DNA from: an uncultured Prevotella sp.
GTDB taxonomy: Bacteria > Bacteroidota > Bacteroidia > Bacteroidales > Bacteroidaceae
Reading direction: 5' to 3'
Length of the DNA: 9,583 bases
Assembly (NCBI GenBank): GCA_900314365.1
Contig: OMVH01000221.1
Span: 1 to 9,583 of the forward strand
How positions within the stretch are numbered: position 1 is the first letter of the stretch; each line of letters starts with the position of its first letter. Under the pieces are notes generated by a model. The model saw only the letters and a list, made by a program, of their open reading frames with translations. It was not told where the DNA came from and ran no database searches. This document shows positions 1 to 7,729 of this stretch, in pieces. A program made the translations under genes and the position numbers.

Positions 1-633
1 AAGGATATCGTAGCCGAGAAGGCTCAGTCCGTCAACATGCCTTATGTCATCGAGCGCTGGCCGGGCGGCATGCTCACCAACTTCCCCACCATCCGCAAGG
101 CTGTGAAGAAGATGGCCAACATCGACAAGCTCATGAACGACGGCACCTTTGCAAACCTCTCCAAGCGCGAGCTTCTGCAGATTACACGTCAGCGCGCCAA
201 GCTGGAAAAGAACCTCGGTTCCATCGCTGACCTTACCCGTCTGCCGAGTGCACTCTTCGTTGTGGATGTGATGAAAGAGCATATCGCAGTGAAAGAGGCC
301 AACCGTCTCGGAATTCCCGTGTTCGCCATCGTTGACACCAATTCCGACCCTCGCAATGTAGACTACGTGATTCCTGCCAACGACGACGCCAAGGACTCCA
401 TTGAGGTGATTCTCAATGCTTGCTGCGGTGCTATCGCTGAAGGTCTGGAGGAGCGTAAGGCTGAGAAGGCCGACGAGAAGGCTGCTGCCGAGCAGGCCGA
501 GGAAGCCGATGAGGCAAGACCCCGCCGCGCACGCAAGGCCCGCAAGGAAGAGGAGACTGAGGCTGCTCCTGCTGCCAAGGAAGCTCCTGCTGAGGAAGCC
601 GCTCCCGCTGAAGAGGCTCCCGCTGCTGAATAA
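1..633 (+). CDS. rpsB: 30S ribosomal protein S2, 3' part (5' end outside window)
   Basis: Structural protein of the small ribosomal subunit, needed for late 30S assembly and for docking of protein S1. The reading frame is already open at base 1, so the 210 residues seen are the C-terminal part; by comparison with the roughly 240-residue E. coli S2, about 75-80 N-terminal residues are missing. Recognisable S2 blocks, numbered in this fragment, are RWPGGMLTNF near residue 19, DGTF-x-x-L-S-KRE near 47, a long ALFVVD...EHIAVKEAN segment near 84-101, and IPVFAIVDTNSDP near 105-117 followed by the VDYVIPANDDA block. After the fold ends near residue 150, a tail of about 58 residues rich in Ala, Glu, Lys and Arg follows; E. 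coli S2 has only a short end here. The ATG at base 37 is an internal methionine, not the start. The gene lies 99 bp upstream of tsf, the classical rpsB-tsf order. Confidence 0.97.
   Translation, partial: KDIVAEKAQSVNMPYVIERWPGGMLTNFPTIRKAVKKMANIDKLMNDGTFANLSKRELLQITRQRAKLEKNLGSIADLTRLPSALFVVDVMKEHIAVKEANRLGIPVFAIVDTNSDPRNVDYVIPANDDAKDSIEVILNACCGAIAEGLEERKAEKADEKAAAEQAEEADEARPRRARKARKEEETEAAPAAKEAPAEEAAPAEEAPAAE
565..630 (+). repeat. Imperfect tandem repeat coding the Ala-Pro-Glu tail of S2
   Basis: Four in-frame units of 15-18 bases lie head to tail at 565-582, 583-600, 601-615 and 616-630. Each starts with codons for Ala-Pro-Ala and ends in acidic or Ala codons, giving APAAKE, APAEEA, APAEE and APAAE. 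The repeat ends exactly at the stop codon. It looks like slippage-type growth of a disordered low-complexity tail, so its length probably varies between strains (inference). Confidence 0.65.
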
Positions 634-641
634 AGCACTAT

Positions 642-679
642 CGGTGGCCGGGCTCGCTCAACGGCATGCCCGGCAACCG
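642..679 (+). promoter_or_regulatory. Strong GC hairpin in the rpsB-tsf intergenic region
   Basis: Bases 642-653 pair with 668-679: four pairs, one G-A mismatch (646/675), then seven pairs, enclosing a 14-base loop. The stem starts nine bases after the rpsB stop codon. No T-run follows the 3' arm, so it is not a standard intrinsic terminator. It could attenuate transcription into tsf, act as an RNA processing or stability element that sets the S2 to EF-Ts ratio, or be a site of translational control. The pairing is seen directly; the role is inferred. Confidence 0.55.
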
Positions 680-732
680 CTGCTTGCCAGTGAAAACCCA
701 ACACCCAATATTCATAATTCAACAATAAAACA

Positions 733-1731
733 ATGGCTGTTTCAATAGAAGATATCAAGAAGCTCCGCGCCATGACAGGTGCCGGACTCGCCGACGTGAA
801 GAAGTCGCTCACCGAAGCTAACGGCGATTTCGAGAAGGCTAAGGAACTCCTCCGCGAGCGCGGACTTGCTATCGCTGCAAAGCGCTCCGACCGTGTGACA
901 ACCAACGGTTGCCTTCTGGTAAAGAAGGTCCCGGGATTCGCCGCTATGGTGGCTGTGAAGTGCGAGACCGACTTCGTGTCGGCAGGCAAGGACTTCATCG
1001 CTATGGTAGAGGAAATCCTTGACGCCGCCATCGCAGCAAAGTGCCAGAACCTCGATGAGGTGAAGGCCCTGAAGCTTGCTAACGGCGACACCGCTGAGGA
1101 TACCGTGAAGCATTACTCCGGTATCACGGGCGAAAAGATGGAAATCGACGGCTACAACTTCCTCGTTGGAGAGAACATCTCTGTCTACGACCATATGAAC
1201 AAGCACATGCTTGCCACAATGGTGCAGCTTGACAAGGATAATGAGGAAGCAGCTCACAAGGTGGCCATGCAAGTGGCTGCCATGAAGCCTGTAGCTCTCG
1301 ACGAAGCCTCCGTGCCCCAGAGCGTCAAGGACGAGGAGCTGCGCGTCGCCATCGAGAAGACCAAGGAGGAGCAGGTGCTCCGCCAGGTGAAGAGCGCCAT
1401 CCAGAAGGCTGGCATTAACCCGAACCTCGTTGACTCCGAGGACCATATCAACTCGAACGTCGAGAAGAAGTGGCTCACACAGGAGGACGCCGACAAGGCT
1501 CGTGCTATCATCGCCGAGGTGTCGAAGACTGCTGCTGCCAACCTCAATGACCAGATGATTCAGAACATCGCACGCGGACGTATGGCCAAGTTCTATAAGG
1601 ACAACTGCCTCGTCGACCAGGAGTTCCAGTTTGCCGACGAAGACGGAAAGGTCTCCGTGAAGGACTGGCTCAAGAAGCACGGCGATGCAAAGATTGTAGC
1701 ATACAAGCGTTACACTCTCTCTGCTGAATAA
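733..1731 (+). CDS. tsf: Elongation factor Ts
   Basis: Nucleotide exchange factor that displaces GDP from EF-Tu in the cytoplasm so that EF-Tu can be recharged with GTP. The protein has 332 residues. The N-terminal UBA-like domain (residues 5-50) carries the EF-Ts signature I-K-x-L-R-x-x-TGAG-x-x-D-x-K-x-x-L. The core contains CETDFV, in which Asp80 and Phe81 match the E. coli residues that contact the EF-Tu magnesium/nucleotide site. The RGRM-x-KF block and the final KKHGDAKIVAYKRY stretch match the end of the E. coli core. Compared with E. coli (283 residues), it has an extra charged, probably helical stretch of about 60 residues around 200-265 and stops near the equivalent of FIRFEVGEG, lacking the short C-terminal helical module. 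The start is set by the MAVSIEDIKKLR opening after the A-rich leader aacaataaaaca. It is probably cotranscribed with rpsB, and a strong terminator follows. Confidence 0.97.
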   Translation: MAVSIEDIKKLRAMTGAGLADVKKSLTEANGDFEKAKELLRERGLAIAAKRSDRVTTNGCLLVKKVPGFAAMVAVKCETDFVSAGKDFIAMVEEILDAAIAAKCQNLDEVKALKLANGDTAEDTVKHYSGITGEKMEIDGYNFLVGENISVYDHMNKHMLATMVQLDKDNEEAAHKVAMQVAAMKPVALDEASVPQSVKDEELRVAIEKTKEEQVLRQVKSAIQKAGINPNLVDSEDHINSNVEKKWLTQEDADKARAIIAEVSKTAAANLNDQMIQNIARGRMAKFYKDNCLVDQEFQFADEDGKVSVKDWLKKHGDAKIVAYKRYTLSAE

Positions 1732-1763
1732 ACAGGACAGAGGAAAGAACCACAATTTTAATA

Positions 1764-1809
1764 GGAACGGCGCCTGTTTTTCAAGGAAAAGCAGACGCCG
1801 TCCTTTTTT
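1764..1809 (+). terminator. Rho-independent terminator of the rpsB-tsf operon
   Basis: Bases 1767-1782 pair with 1786-1801 over 16 positions, with one C-A mismatch (1773/1795) and one G-T wobble (1777/1791), closing a three-base loop. Two more G-C pairs (1764-1765 with 1802-1803) form if A1766 bulges. A run of six T follows at 1804-1809. It begins 32 bases after the tsf stop codon. The T-run ends three bases before the ATG of the next gene, so the terminator also forms the immediate upstream region of that gene. Confidence 0.92.
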
Positions 1810-1812
1810 ATT

Positions 1813-2427
1813 ATGAAGATATTTTGCGTCGGCATGAACTATGCACTGCACAATAAAGAATTGTGCAGTACGTTATCAGATAAAGAGGCTCCGGTTATAT
1901 TCACGAAGCCCGACTCGGCATTGCTGAAGAACCATAAGCCCTTTTTCGTTCCTGACGGACTGGGCCGGATTGACTACGAAGGCGAATTGGTGGTACGCAT
2001 CTGTCGCTTGGGCAAATCGGTGCCAGTGCGCTTCGCCCATCGCTACTATGACGCCTACACCGTAGGAGTAGATTTCACGGCAAGGGAGCTGCAGTCAAAA
2101 CTCAGAAAGGAAGGACTGCCGTGGGACATGTGCAAGGGGTTCGACGGCTCTGCTGTCATCGGCTCATGGATAGAAAAGCAAGAGCTGGCTACTGAAAGTA
2201 TCCACTTCAGACTCGACCTCAACGGACTGACCGTGCAGAATGGCTGCTCTCAGGACATGCTCCACCCTGTTGACGACATCATTGCGTACGTGAGCCGATA
2301 CTTTACGTTGAAGACCGGCGACCTGCTCTTCACTGGCACACCTGCCGGGGTAGGGCCAGTGAAGGAAAACGACCGTATTGAAGGTTACATCGGCGACACT
2401 AAGGTACTTGACTTCTGCTGCAGGTAG
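1813..2427 (+). CDS. FAH-fold hydrolase/isomerase, FAHD1/YcgM-like
   Basis: Member of the fumarylacetoacetate hydrolase superfamily, cytoplasmic metal-dependent enzymes that cleave or isomerise keto-acids. Relatives include acylpyruvases, oxaloacetate decarboxylases or tautomerases, and the homoprotocatechuate-pathway isomerase; which reaction this one performs cannot be read from sequence. At 204 residues it is a single FAH domain, close in size to E. coli YcgM (about 219). Visible motifs are IFCVGMNY-x-x-HNKEL at 3-17, DYEGELV at 54-60 with likely metal ligands Glu56 and Glu58, GVDFT at 85-89 with the third ligand Asp87, PWDMCKGFDGSAVIG at 103-117, and FTGTPAGVGPV at 173-183. The start at 1813 is preferred because Met8 would remove the first conserved strand (KIFCVG). 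There is no Shine-Dalgarno sequence, and the ATG sits directly behind the tsf terminator. porU starts 37 bp downstream. Confidence 0.9.
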   Translation: MKIFCVGMNYALHNKELCSTLSDKEAPVIFTKPDSALLKNHKPFFVPDGLGRIDYEGELVVRICRLGKSVPVRFAHRYYDAYTVGVDFTARELQSKLRKEGLPWDMCKGFDGSAVIGSWIEKQELATESIHFRLDLNGLTVQNGCSQDMLHPVDDIIAYVSRYFTLKTGDLLFTGTPAGVGPVKENDRIEGYIGDTKVLDFCCR

Positions 2428-2464
2428 CTCCGTAGCAATAAAGAAATAATACAGACAGATTGAG

Positions 2465-5400
2465 ATGAGACTATTAAAATGCCTTTTGCTGGTGTTTATG
2501 GCCGCCTCCATACAGGCACACGCTGAACACACCAAGTTCTTCAACCTGACAGCCTCAGAAGTCAGGATTGACTCCATGCTGCCTGCTTTCAGCTATGCCA
2601 TACCTCTGTCAGAGCAATATGCAGACTCTGTCTACACCGTATCCATTCTTTATCCCGAATATATCGACGTCACATCGACGGAAGCCAGCCGCTACGAACA
2701 GTTAAACGGCAAGCGACAATCCTCTCCCGCCATTCTCCAGGAAGTACTTTTCGACCGCCGCAACCCTTCGTTGCGCGTATCCTTCTGCCCTGTCATCTAC
2801 CGGGATGGCCGCTATCAGGCTCTTGTGAGCTTCATGCTGAAGATTGAGTCCAAAGCCCTGAAACGGTCACAGCGCATGGCTCGTAAAATCAGCACCAAAG
2901 CCTCACGCTATGCCAGCCATTCGGTGCTGGCTTCGGGAGACTGGGCCAAGATACGCGTACCTTCAACAGGGGTCTATCAGATTACGGAGTCTCTGATACG
3001 TGCAGCTGGCTTCAGCGACATCACAAAAGTAAAGGTATACGGCTACGGGGGCAATCTGCAAAACGAGAAGCTTAATGCCTCCGATCTCATCGAATACGAC
3101 GACTTGAAGGAGGTCCCTATCTGCCTTGCAGAAGGGAAACGACTTTTCTACGCACGCGGTCCAGTGTCCTGGCAGAGCCAGACCTCAACGAGGCGCACTC
3201 GGAATTACTACTCTGACTACGGCTACTATTTCATCACACAAGCCGACTCCGCCGTGGCAACCATTGACAGTACCGCATTCCTCAACACCTTCTACCCGGC
3301 AGCCGACGACTATCACCAGCTCTATGAGAAGGACGGATTCTCATGGTATAATGGCGGACGGAACCTCTTCGACAACGAAGCGATCGCACTCGGAGGCCAG
3401 CGACGCTACACCTTTCATCATCCATCGACAACCTCTTCTGGCACACTGGCTGTGAGTGTCTCGGCCGGAATGACCAGCCGTCTGCAAGTATGGCTCAACG
3501 ACAGTCTGCTCGGCACGCAGTCGCCAACCATAGCCGACCGCGACCATGACTTCGGCTGCCAGTCGACTTCTACCTATAGAATCAATCATCTTGGAGCTAC
3601 CGACACCGTTAGAATAGTATCGCTTTCTGGAGGCGTGCTGCGTCTCGACTACATCTCATGGACTTATGACAGACCGGCCCCGGCACCTGTATTCGCAGGC
3701 TCTTTCCCCTCACCGGAATACGTCTATAATATTACCAATCAAGACCATCATGCCGATGGACAGGCCGACATGGTCATCATCATCCCCACCAGTCAGAAAC
3801 TGTTGAAGCAAGCACAACGTCTCAAGACCTTCCATGAGACCCACGACTCTCTGCGTGTGACCATCGTGCCGGCAGACGAGCTCTACAACGAGTTCTCTAG
3901 CGGCACCCCCGATGGCAATGCTTACAGGCGCTACTTGAAGATGCTTTACGACCGCGCTTCAACGAGTGCCGACATGCCCAAATACTTGTTGCTCTTCGGC
4001 GACTGCTTCTGGGATAACAGAATGGTCACCTCGGAAGTACGCTCCTACTCCCCCGACGACTACCTGCTCTGCTTTGAGAGTGAAAACTCATTCAATAACA
4101 TAGCCTGCTACGTTGACGACGGCTTCTTCGCACTTCTTGACGATGGCGAAGGCTCAGACCCACAGACCTCTGACCTTCTTGACCTTGCCGTCGGACGATT
4201 CCCCGTAGACAACGAGACCGACGCGCAGACCATGGTCGACAAGACCATAGCCTACGCTGAGAACAAGAATGCGGGTGCATGGCAAAACACCTTGATGTTC
4301 ATGGGCGACGACGGCAATCAAAATCTTCACATGACCGATGTCGATGCCGCAGCCGAGCAAGTGGCTTCGAGTCATCCGGGATTCCTCATTAAGAAAGTAA
4401 TGTGGGACTCCTATCAGCGCACAGTTTCGTCCACAGGAAACACCTATCCTGACGTGACGCGCATCATCAAACAGCAGCAAAGCCAGGGTGCACTCATCAT
4501 GGACTACGCAGGTCATGGCAACGAGACTCAGCTCTCACACGAGGCTGTCCTCAGGTCGACAGACTTTGCAAACTTCACGAACACGAATCTGCCACTTTGG
4601 ATTACAGCCTCCTGCGACATCCTTCCCTTCGACCATCCCACAGGCACCCTCGGTGAGACAGCCGTTCTCAATCCCAAAGGCGGAGCCGTAGCCTTCTTCG
4701 GTACAACACGCACCGTCTATGCCGACCGTAACGCAATCATCAACCGTGCTTATCTGAAATACGTCCTGAGTAAAGAGAACGGAAAGCCCATCACAATGGG
4801 TGAGGCACAACGGCTCGCTAAGAACGAACTGACAATGACGGGTTCCGACCGTACCACAAACAAACTGCAATACTCATTGCTTGGTGACCCGGCTTTGGCT
4901 CTGAACCTCCCGTTGGTGACTCTCGTCGTCGACTCCATCAACGGCATGCCTGTGAGCAAGGATGCACCGGCAAAACTTAAAGCAGGCACTACTGTGAAGG
5001 TGACAGGCCATATCGAAGGCTCCGACAACTTCAATGGCACTGTCACTGCCACTATCAGAGACTCCCGCGAGCTCGTCACCTGCCGTCAGAACGACAGGAG
5101 TCAGGCCAGCGTAGCATTCCAGTATTACGACCGTACGAAGACCATCTTCTCGGGTACCGACAGCGTGAGGAACTCCCGCTTCAACTTCACCTTCGCAGTG
5201 CCGATGGACATCAAATACTCCGACGAAAGCGGTCTAATGAACCTCTATGCAGTCAACAACTCGCACACCGTCACAGCCAACGGCTACACAGAAGCCTTCA
5301 CGCTCGGAGGGACCGGAACTGCCGGAAACGACTCCATCGGTCCATCCATATACTGCTATCTCAACTCACCGTCGTTCTCCAATGGAGGCAACGTGAACAC

Positions 5401-5995
5401 GACTCCCTATTTCGTGGCCAAGGTAAGCGACGAAGACGGCATCAACTCCACCGGTAACGGTGTGGGGCACGACTTACAGCTCATTATCGACAACGATCCC
5501 ACACTGAGCTACGTGCTCAACGACAACTTTTCGTTCGACTTCGGTTCCTACACCTCCGGCTCCACCTTCTTCGCTCTACCGGAGTTGCAGCCCGGTAAGC
5601 ATCAGCTGAAGTTCCGGGCATGGGACGTGCTCAACAACTCATCAACAGCCACTCTCGACTTCACCGTTGTCCACGGATTGCAGCCCAACCTCATTGACGT
5701 GAACTGTACCAACAACCCGGCCACCTCGTCAACAACGTTCATCCTCACCCACGACCGCATGGGCAATTCCATGGACGTCGAGATTGATGTCTTCGACCTC
5801 AGCGGCCGCCAACTGTGGAAGCACCAGGAAAGCGGTGTCAGCCAGGCAGGCTCCTACACCGTCAACTGGGACCTCACAACCGACGGCGGCAGACGGATGC
5901 AGACCGGAGTCTACGTCTACAGAGCGCGCATATCCTGCGAAGGGAGCGAGATGGCTTCAAAGTCAAAGAAACTCATTGTGATAGGCAATAATTAA
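2465..5995 (+). CDS. porU: Type IX secretion system sortase PorU
   Basis: Cell-surface cysteine-protease-like sortase of the type IX secretion system. In Porphyromonas gingivalis, PorU removes the C-terminal domain from secreted cargo and links the cargo to anionic LPS. The protein has 1176 residues, close to the roughly 1158 of P. gingivalis PorU. A signal peptide spans residues 1-20, with probable cleavage after Ala-His-Ala. An N-terminal beta-rich region follows (about 25-420), then a gingipain-type C25 peptidase domain (about 430-815). This holds the catalytic pair: His684 in DYAGHGNE and Cys717 in WITASCD, followed by the NPKGGAVAFFGTTR stretch and YSLLGDPAL. Ig-like beta regions occupy roughly 815-1070. 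The C-terminus (1071-1176) resembles a FlgD-type Ig fold or T9SS CTD, with DLSGRQLW, AGSYTVNWD, TGVYVYRA and a final KSKKLIVI. Adjacency to porV supports PorU over a gingipain. No clear terminator separates it from porV. Confidence 0.95.
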   Translation: MRLLKCLLLVFMAASIQAHAEHTKFFNLTASEVRIDSMLPAFSYAIPLSEQYADSVYTVSILYPEYIDVTSTEASRYEQLNGKRQSSPAILQEVLFDRRNPSLRVSFCPVIYRDGRYQALVSFMLKIESKALKRSQRMARKISTKASRYASHSVLASGDWAKIRVPSTGVYQITESLIRAAGFSDITKVKVYGYGGNLQNEKLNASDLIEYDDLKEVPICLAEGKRLFYARGPVSWQSQTSTRRTRNYYSDYGYYFITQADSAVATIDSTAFLNTFYPAADDYHQLYEKDGFSWYNGGRNLFDNEAIALGGQRRYTFHHPSTTSSGTLAVSVSAGMTSRLQVWLNDSLLGTQSPTIADRDHDFGCQSTSTYRINHLGATDTVRIVSLSGGVLRLDYISWTYDRPAPAPVFAGSFPSPEYVYNITNQDHHADGQADMVIIIPTSQKLLKQAQRLKTFHETHDSLRVTIVPADELYNEFSSGTPDGNAYRRYLKMLYDRASTSADMPKYLLLFGDCFWDNRMVTSEVRSYSPDDYLLCFESENSFNNIACYVDDGFFALLDDGEGSDPQTSDLLDLAVGRFPVDNETDAQTMVDKTIAYAENKNAGAWQNTLMFMGDDGNQNLHMTDVDAAAEQVASSHPGFLIKKVMWDSYQRTVSSTGNTYPDVTRIIKQQQSQGALIMDYAGHGNETQLSHEAVLRSTDFANFTNTNLPLWITASCDILPFDHPTGTLGETAVLNPKGGAVAFFGTTRTVYADRNAIINRAYLKYVLSKENGKPITMGEAQRLAKNELTMTGSDRTTNKLQYSLLGDPALALNLPLVTLVVDSINGMPVSKDAPAKLKAGTTVKVTGHIEGSDNFNGTVTATIRDSRELVTCRQNDRSQASVAFQYYDRTKTIFSGTDSVRNSRFNFTFAVPMDIKYSDESGLMNLYAVNNSHTVTANGYTEAFTLGGTGTAGNDSIGPSIYCYLNSPSFSNGGNVNTTPYFVAKVSDEDGINSTGNGVGHDLQLIIDNDPTLSYVLNDNFSFDFGSYTSGSTFFALPELQPGKHQLKFRAWDVLNNSSTATLDFTVVHGLQPNLIDVNCTNNPATSSTTFILTHDRMGNSMDVEIDVFDLSGRQLWKHQESGVSQAGSYTVNWDLTTDGGRRMQTGVYVYRARISCEGSEMASKSKKLIVIGNN

Positions 5996-6054
5996 GTATA
6001 GGCGCCGTTTTTCCTTTAGGTTTTGTTTTTCCGATAACTGTAAAATAAAGAAGA

Positions 6055-7233
6055 ATGAACAGATTGACCAAGATATGCATTCTCTACCTGCTCCTCGCAG
6101 TACCCTTGTTGCTGCCGGCACAGGATAAGAAAGACATGTTCAACCCCGTCAACACCTCCGTCACCTCACAGACCATAGCCCCGGATGCCCGTGCCGCAGG
6201 TATGGGTGACGTGGGCGCTGCTACTGACCCCGACGTATTCTCACAATACTGGAATCCCGCCAAGTACCCGTTCAACATCAGCCGTGCCGGAGTAGCCCTC
6301 AACTACACACCATGGCTCCGACAGCTTGTCAACGACATGGACCTGGCCTACCTCTGTGGCTACTACCGCATAGGCGACCACAGCGCCGTATCGGGCTCGC
6401 TGCGCTACTTCTCTCTGGGTGAGGTGCAAACCAGCAGCGATGTCTCGGGCAGCAGCGACATGACCATCAATCCCTACGAAATGTCGCTCGACGTTGGCTA
6501 TTCATTGATGCTCAGCGAAAAGTTCTCTATCGCCGCTGCTATCCGATGGATATACTCTGACCTCACCTATGACTTCACTGAGGACACGTCACCGGGTTCA
6601 GCATTTGCCGCCGACCTGGCAGCCTACTATCAGGACTACATCAACATTGGAGCCCGAGAGTGCCAGCTCGGAATCGGTCTCAACATCTCGAATATCGGTT
6701 CAAAGATAAGCTTCGGTGGCGACGACAACAGCGAGTTCATCCCCACGAACCTGCGCTTGGGAGCCTCCCTCATGGTACCTGTTGACGAGTACAACCGCTT
6801 CACCATAGCCGCCGATGCCAACAAGCTCCTCGTTCCTACCTACCCTAAGCAGAATGAAGGAGAGTCGACAGAAGACTATCAGACACGCGTGCAGAAGAAC
6901 TACTACGACGTATCGAGTATCGCAGGTATCTTCAAGAGTTTCGGCGACGCTCCCAATGGGTTCAAGGAAGAGATGGAAGAAATCAACTGGAGCGTGGGTG
7001 CCGAGTATGTCTATCACGACCAGTTCTCTGTACGCGCAGGCTACCATCACGAGAGCGAGAACAAGGGTAACCGCAAGTATTTCACCGTGGGCGCAGGTTT
7101 CAAGATGAGTGTCTTCTCGCTTGACGCTGGCTATGTCATCGCCACAGCCAAGAGCAACCCTCTGGACCAGACACTACGCTTCTCGCTAAGTTTCGACATG
7201 GACGGCATTAAGGATCTTTTCCGCCGTCGTTAA
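6055..7233 (+). CDS. porV: Type IX secretion outer-membrane protein PorV (LptO)
   Basis: Outer-membrane beta-barrel of the FadL-like family. PorV collects CTD-bearing cargo from the SprA/Sov translocon and delivers it to PorU in the attachment complex; the P. gingivalis protein is also called LptO because it was linked to lipid A deacylation. The protein has 392 residues, matching the size of known PorV proteins. A signal peptide covers residues 1-22 (hydrophobic LYLLLAVPLLLPA, likely cleavage before Gln23). The mature N-terminus has the family block SVTSQTIAPDARAAGMGDVG (35-54), then the characteristic SQYWNPAKYPF (63-73). Many alternating aromatic/polar strands follow, including GYYRIGDHSAVSGSLRYFSLG, as expected for a barrel. 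The C-terminus has strand-like LRFSLSFDM and then a basic RRR end. It lies 59 bp after porU and 16 bp before ispF, consistent with cotranscription. The leader gtaaaataaagaaga is A-rich without a clear Shine-Dalgarno. Confidence 0.95.
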   Translation: MNRLTKICILYLLLAVPLLLPAQDKKDMFNPVNTSVTSQTIAPDARAAGMGDVGAATDPDVFSQYWNPAKYPFNISRAGVALNYTPWLRQLVNDMDLAYLCGYYRIGDHSAVSGSLRYFSLGEVQTSSDVSGSSDMTINPYEMSLDVGYSLMLSEKFSIAAAIRWIYSDLTYDFTEDTSPGSAFAADLAAYYQDYINIGARECQLGIGLNISNIGSKISFGGDDNSEFIPTNLRLGASLMVPVDEYNRFTIAADANKLLVPTYPKQNEGESTEDYQTRVQKNYYDVSSIAGIFKSFGDAPNGFKEEMEEINWSVGAEYVYHDQFSVRAGYHHESENKGNRKYFTVGAGFKMSVFSLDAGYVIATAKSNPLDQTLRFSLSFDMDGIKDLFRRR

Positions 7234-7249
7234 CATCAACCGCCAAAAT

Positions 7250-7729
7250 ATGGATATAAGAGTAGGTATGGGTTACGATGTCCACCGCCTCACGGAAGGA
7301 CGGAAGCTTTGGCTTGGCGGCATACTGATACCCCACACCCAAGGACTGTTAGGCCACAGCGATGCCGACGTGCTCATCCACGCCATCTGCGATGCCCTCC
7401 TCGGAGCTGCCAATATGCGTGACATCGGCTACCACTTCCCCGACACTTCAGAGTCGACCCTCGACATGGATTCGAAGATAATCTTGCGCAAGACCGTCGA
7501 GCTCATCGGGACCAAGGGATGGCGCGTGGGCAATATCGACGCCACAGTGTGTGCGGAGCACCCGAAAATCAATCCACACGTACCGGCTATGAAAGCATGC
7601 CTCTCGCAGGTCATAGGCTGCGAAGAGGACCGCATCTCCATCAAGGCCACCACAACGGAACGCTTAGGCTTTACGGGACGCGAAGAGGGCATGTCGGCGT
7701 ACGCCGTCTGTCTCATCTCGAAAGACTGA
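7250..7729 (+). CDS. ispF: 2-C-methyl-D-erythritol 2,4-cyclodiphosphate synthase
   Basis: Fifth enzyme of the non-mevalonate (MEP) isoprenoid pathway. It cyclises CDP-methylerythritol 2-phosphate to MEcPP with release of CMP and works as a cytoplasmic homotrimer with a zinc ion per active site. The length of 159 residues is typical. Metal ligands are Asp10 and His12 in GYDVH and His44 in the block LLGHSDADVLIHAICDALLG (33-52), matching E. coli Asp8, His10 and His42. DIGYHFPDT (58-66) and the substrate/CMP-binding TTTERLGFTGREEGMSA (134-150) are intact. The start at 7250 gives the standard MDIRVGMGYDVH opening. The gene is 16 bp after porV. IspF has no known role in type IX secretion, so the linkage probably reflects inherited gene order; I recall ispF next to porV in P. 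gingivalis as well, but could not check it. Confidence 0.97.
   Translation: MDIRVGMGYDVHRLTEGRKLWLGGILIPHTQGLLGHSDADVLIHAICDALLGAANMRDIGYHFPDTSESTLDMDSKIILRKTVELIGTKGWRVGNIDATVCAEHPKINPHVPAMKACLSQVIGCEEDRISIKATTTERLGFTGREEGMSAYAVCLISKD

Noticed and set aside
363..1091. 242-codon minus-strand open frame across the end of rpsB and start of tsf
   Set aside because: Low-complexity Ala/Ser string produced by the GC-rich antisense of the S2 tail. Both sense genes are certain.
742..1851. 369-codon open frame on the minus strand across tsf
   Set aside because: It is the antisense shadow of the strongly codon-biased tsf gene. The translation is a Leu/Val/His-rich string with no recognisable domain, and it runs through the terminator.
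2465..5995. Gingipain-type secreted protease instead of PorU
   Set aside because: The C25-like catalytic pair alone would allow this, but the length, the TASCD active-site context and the adjacent porV fit PorU.
6021..6048. Bacteroides-type promoter before porV (ttttg followed by taaaataa)
   Set aside because: The second element does not match the TAnnTTTG -7 consensus, and similar A/T strings precede every gene here.
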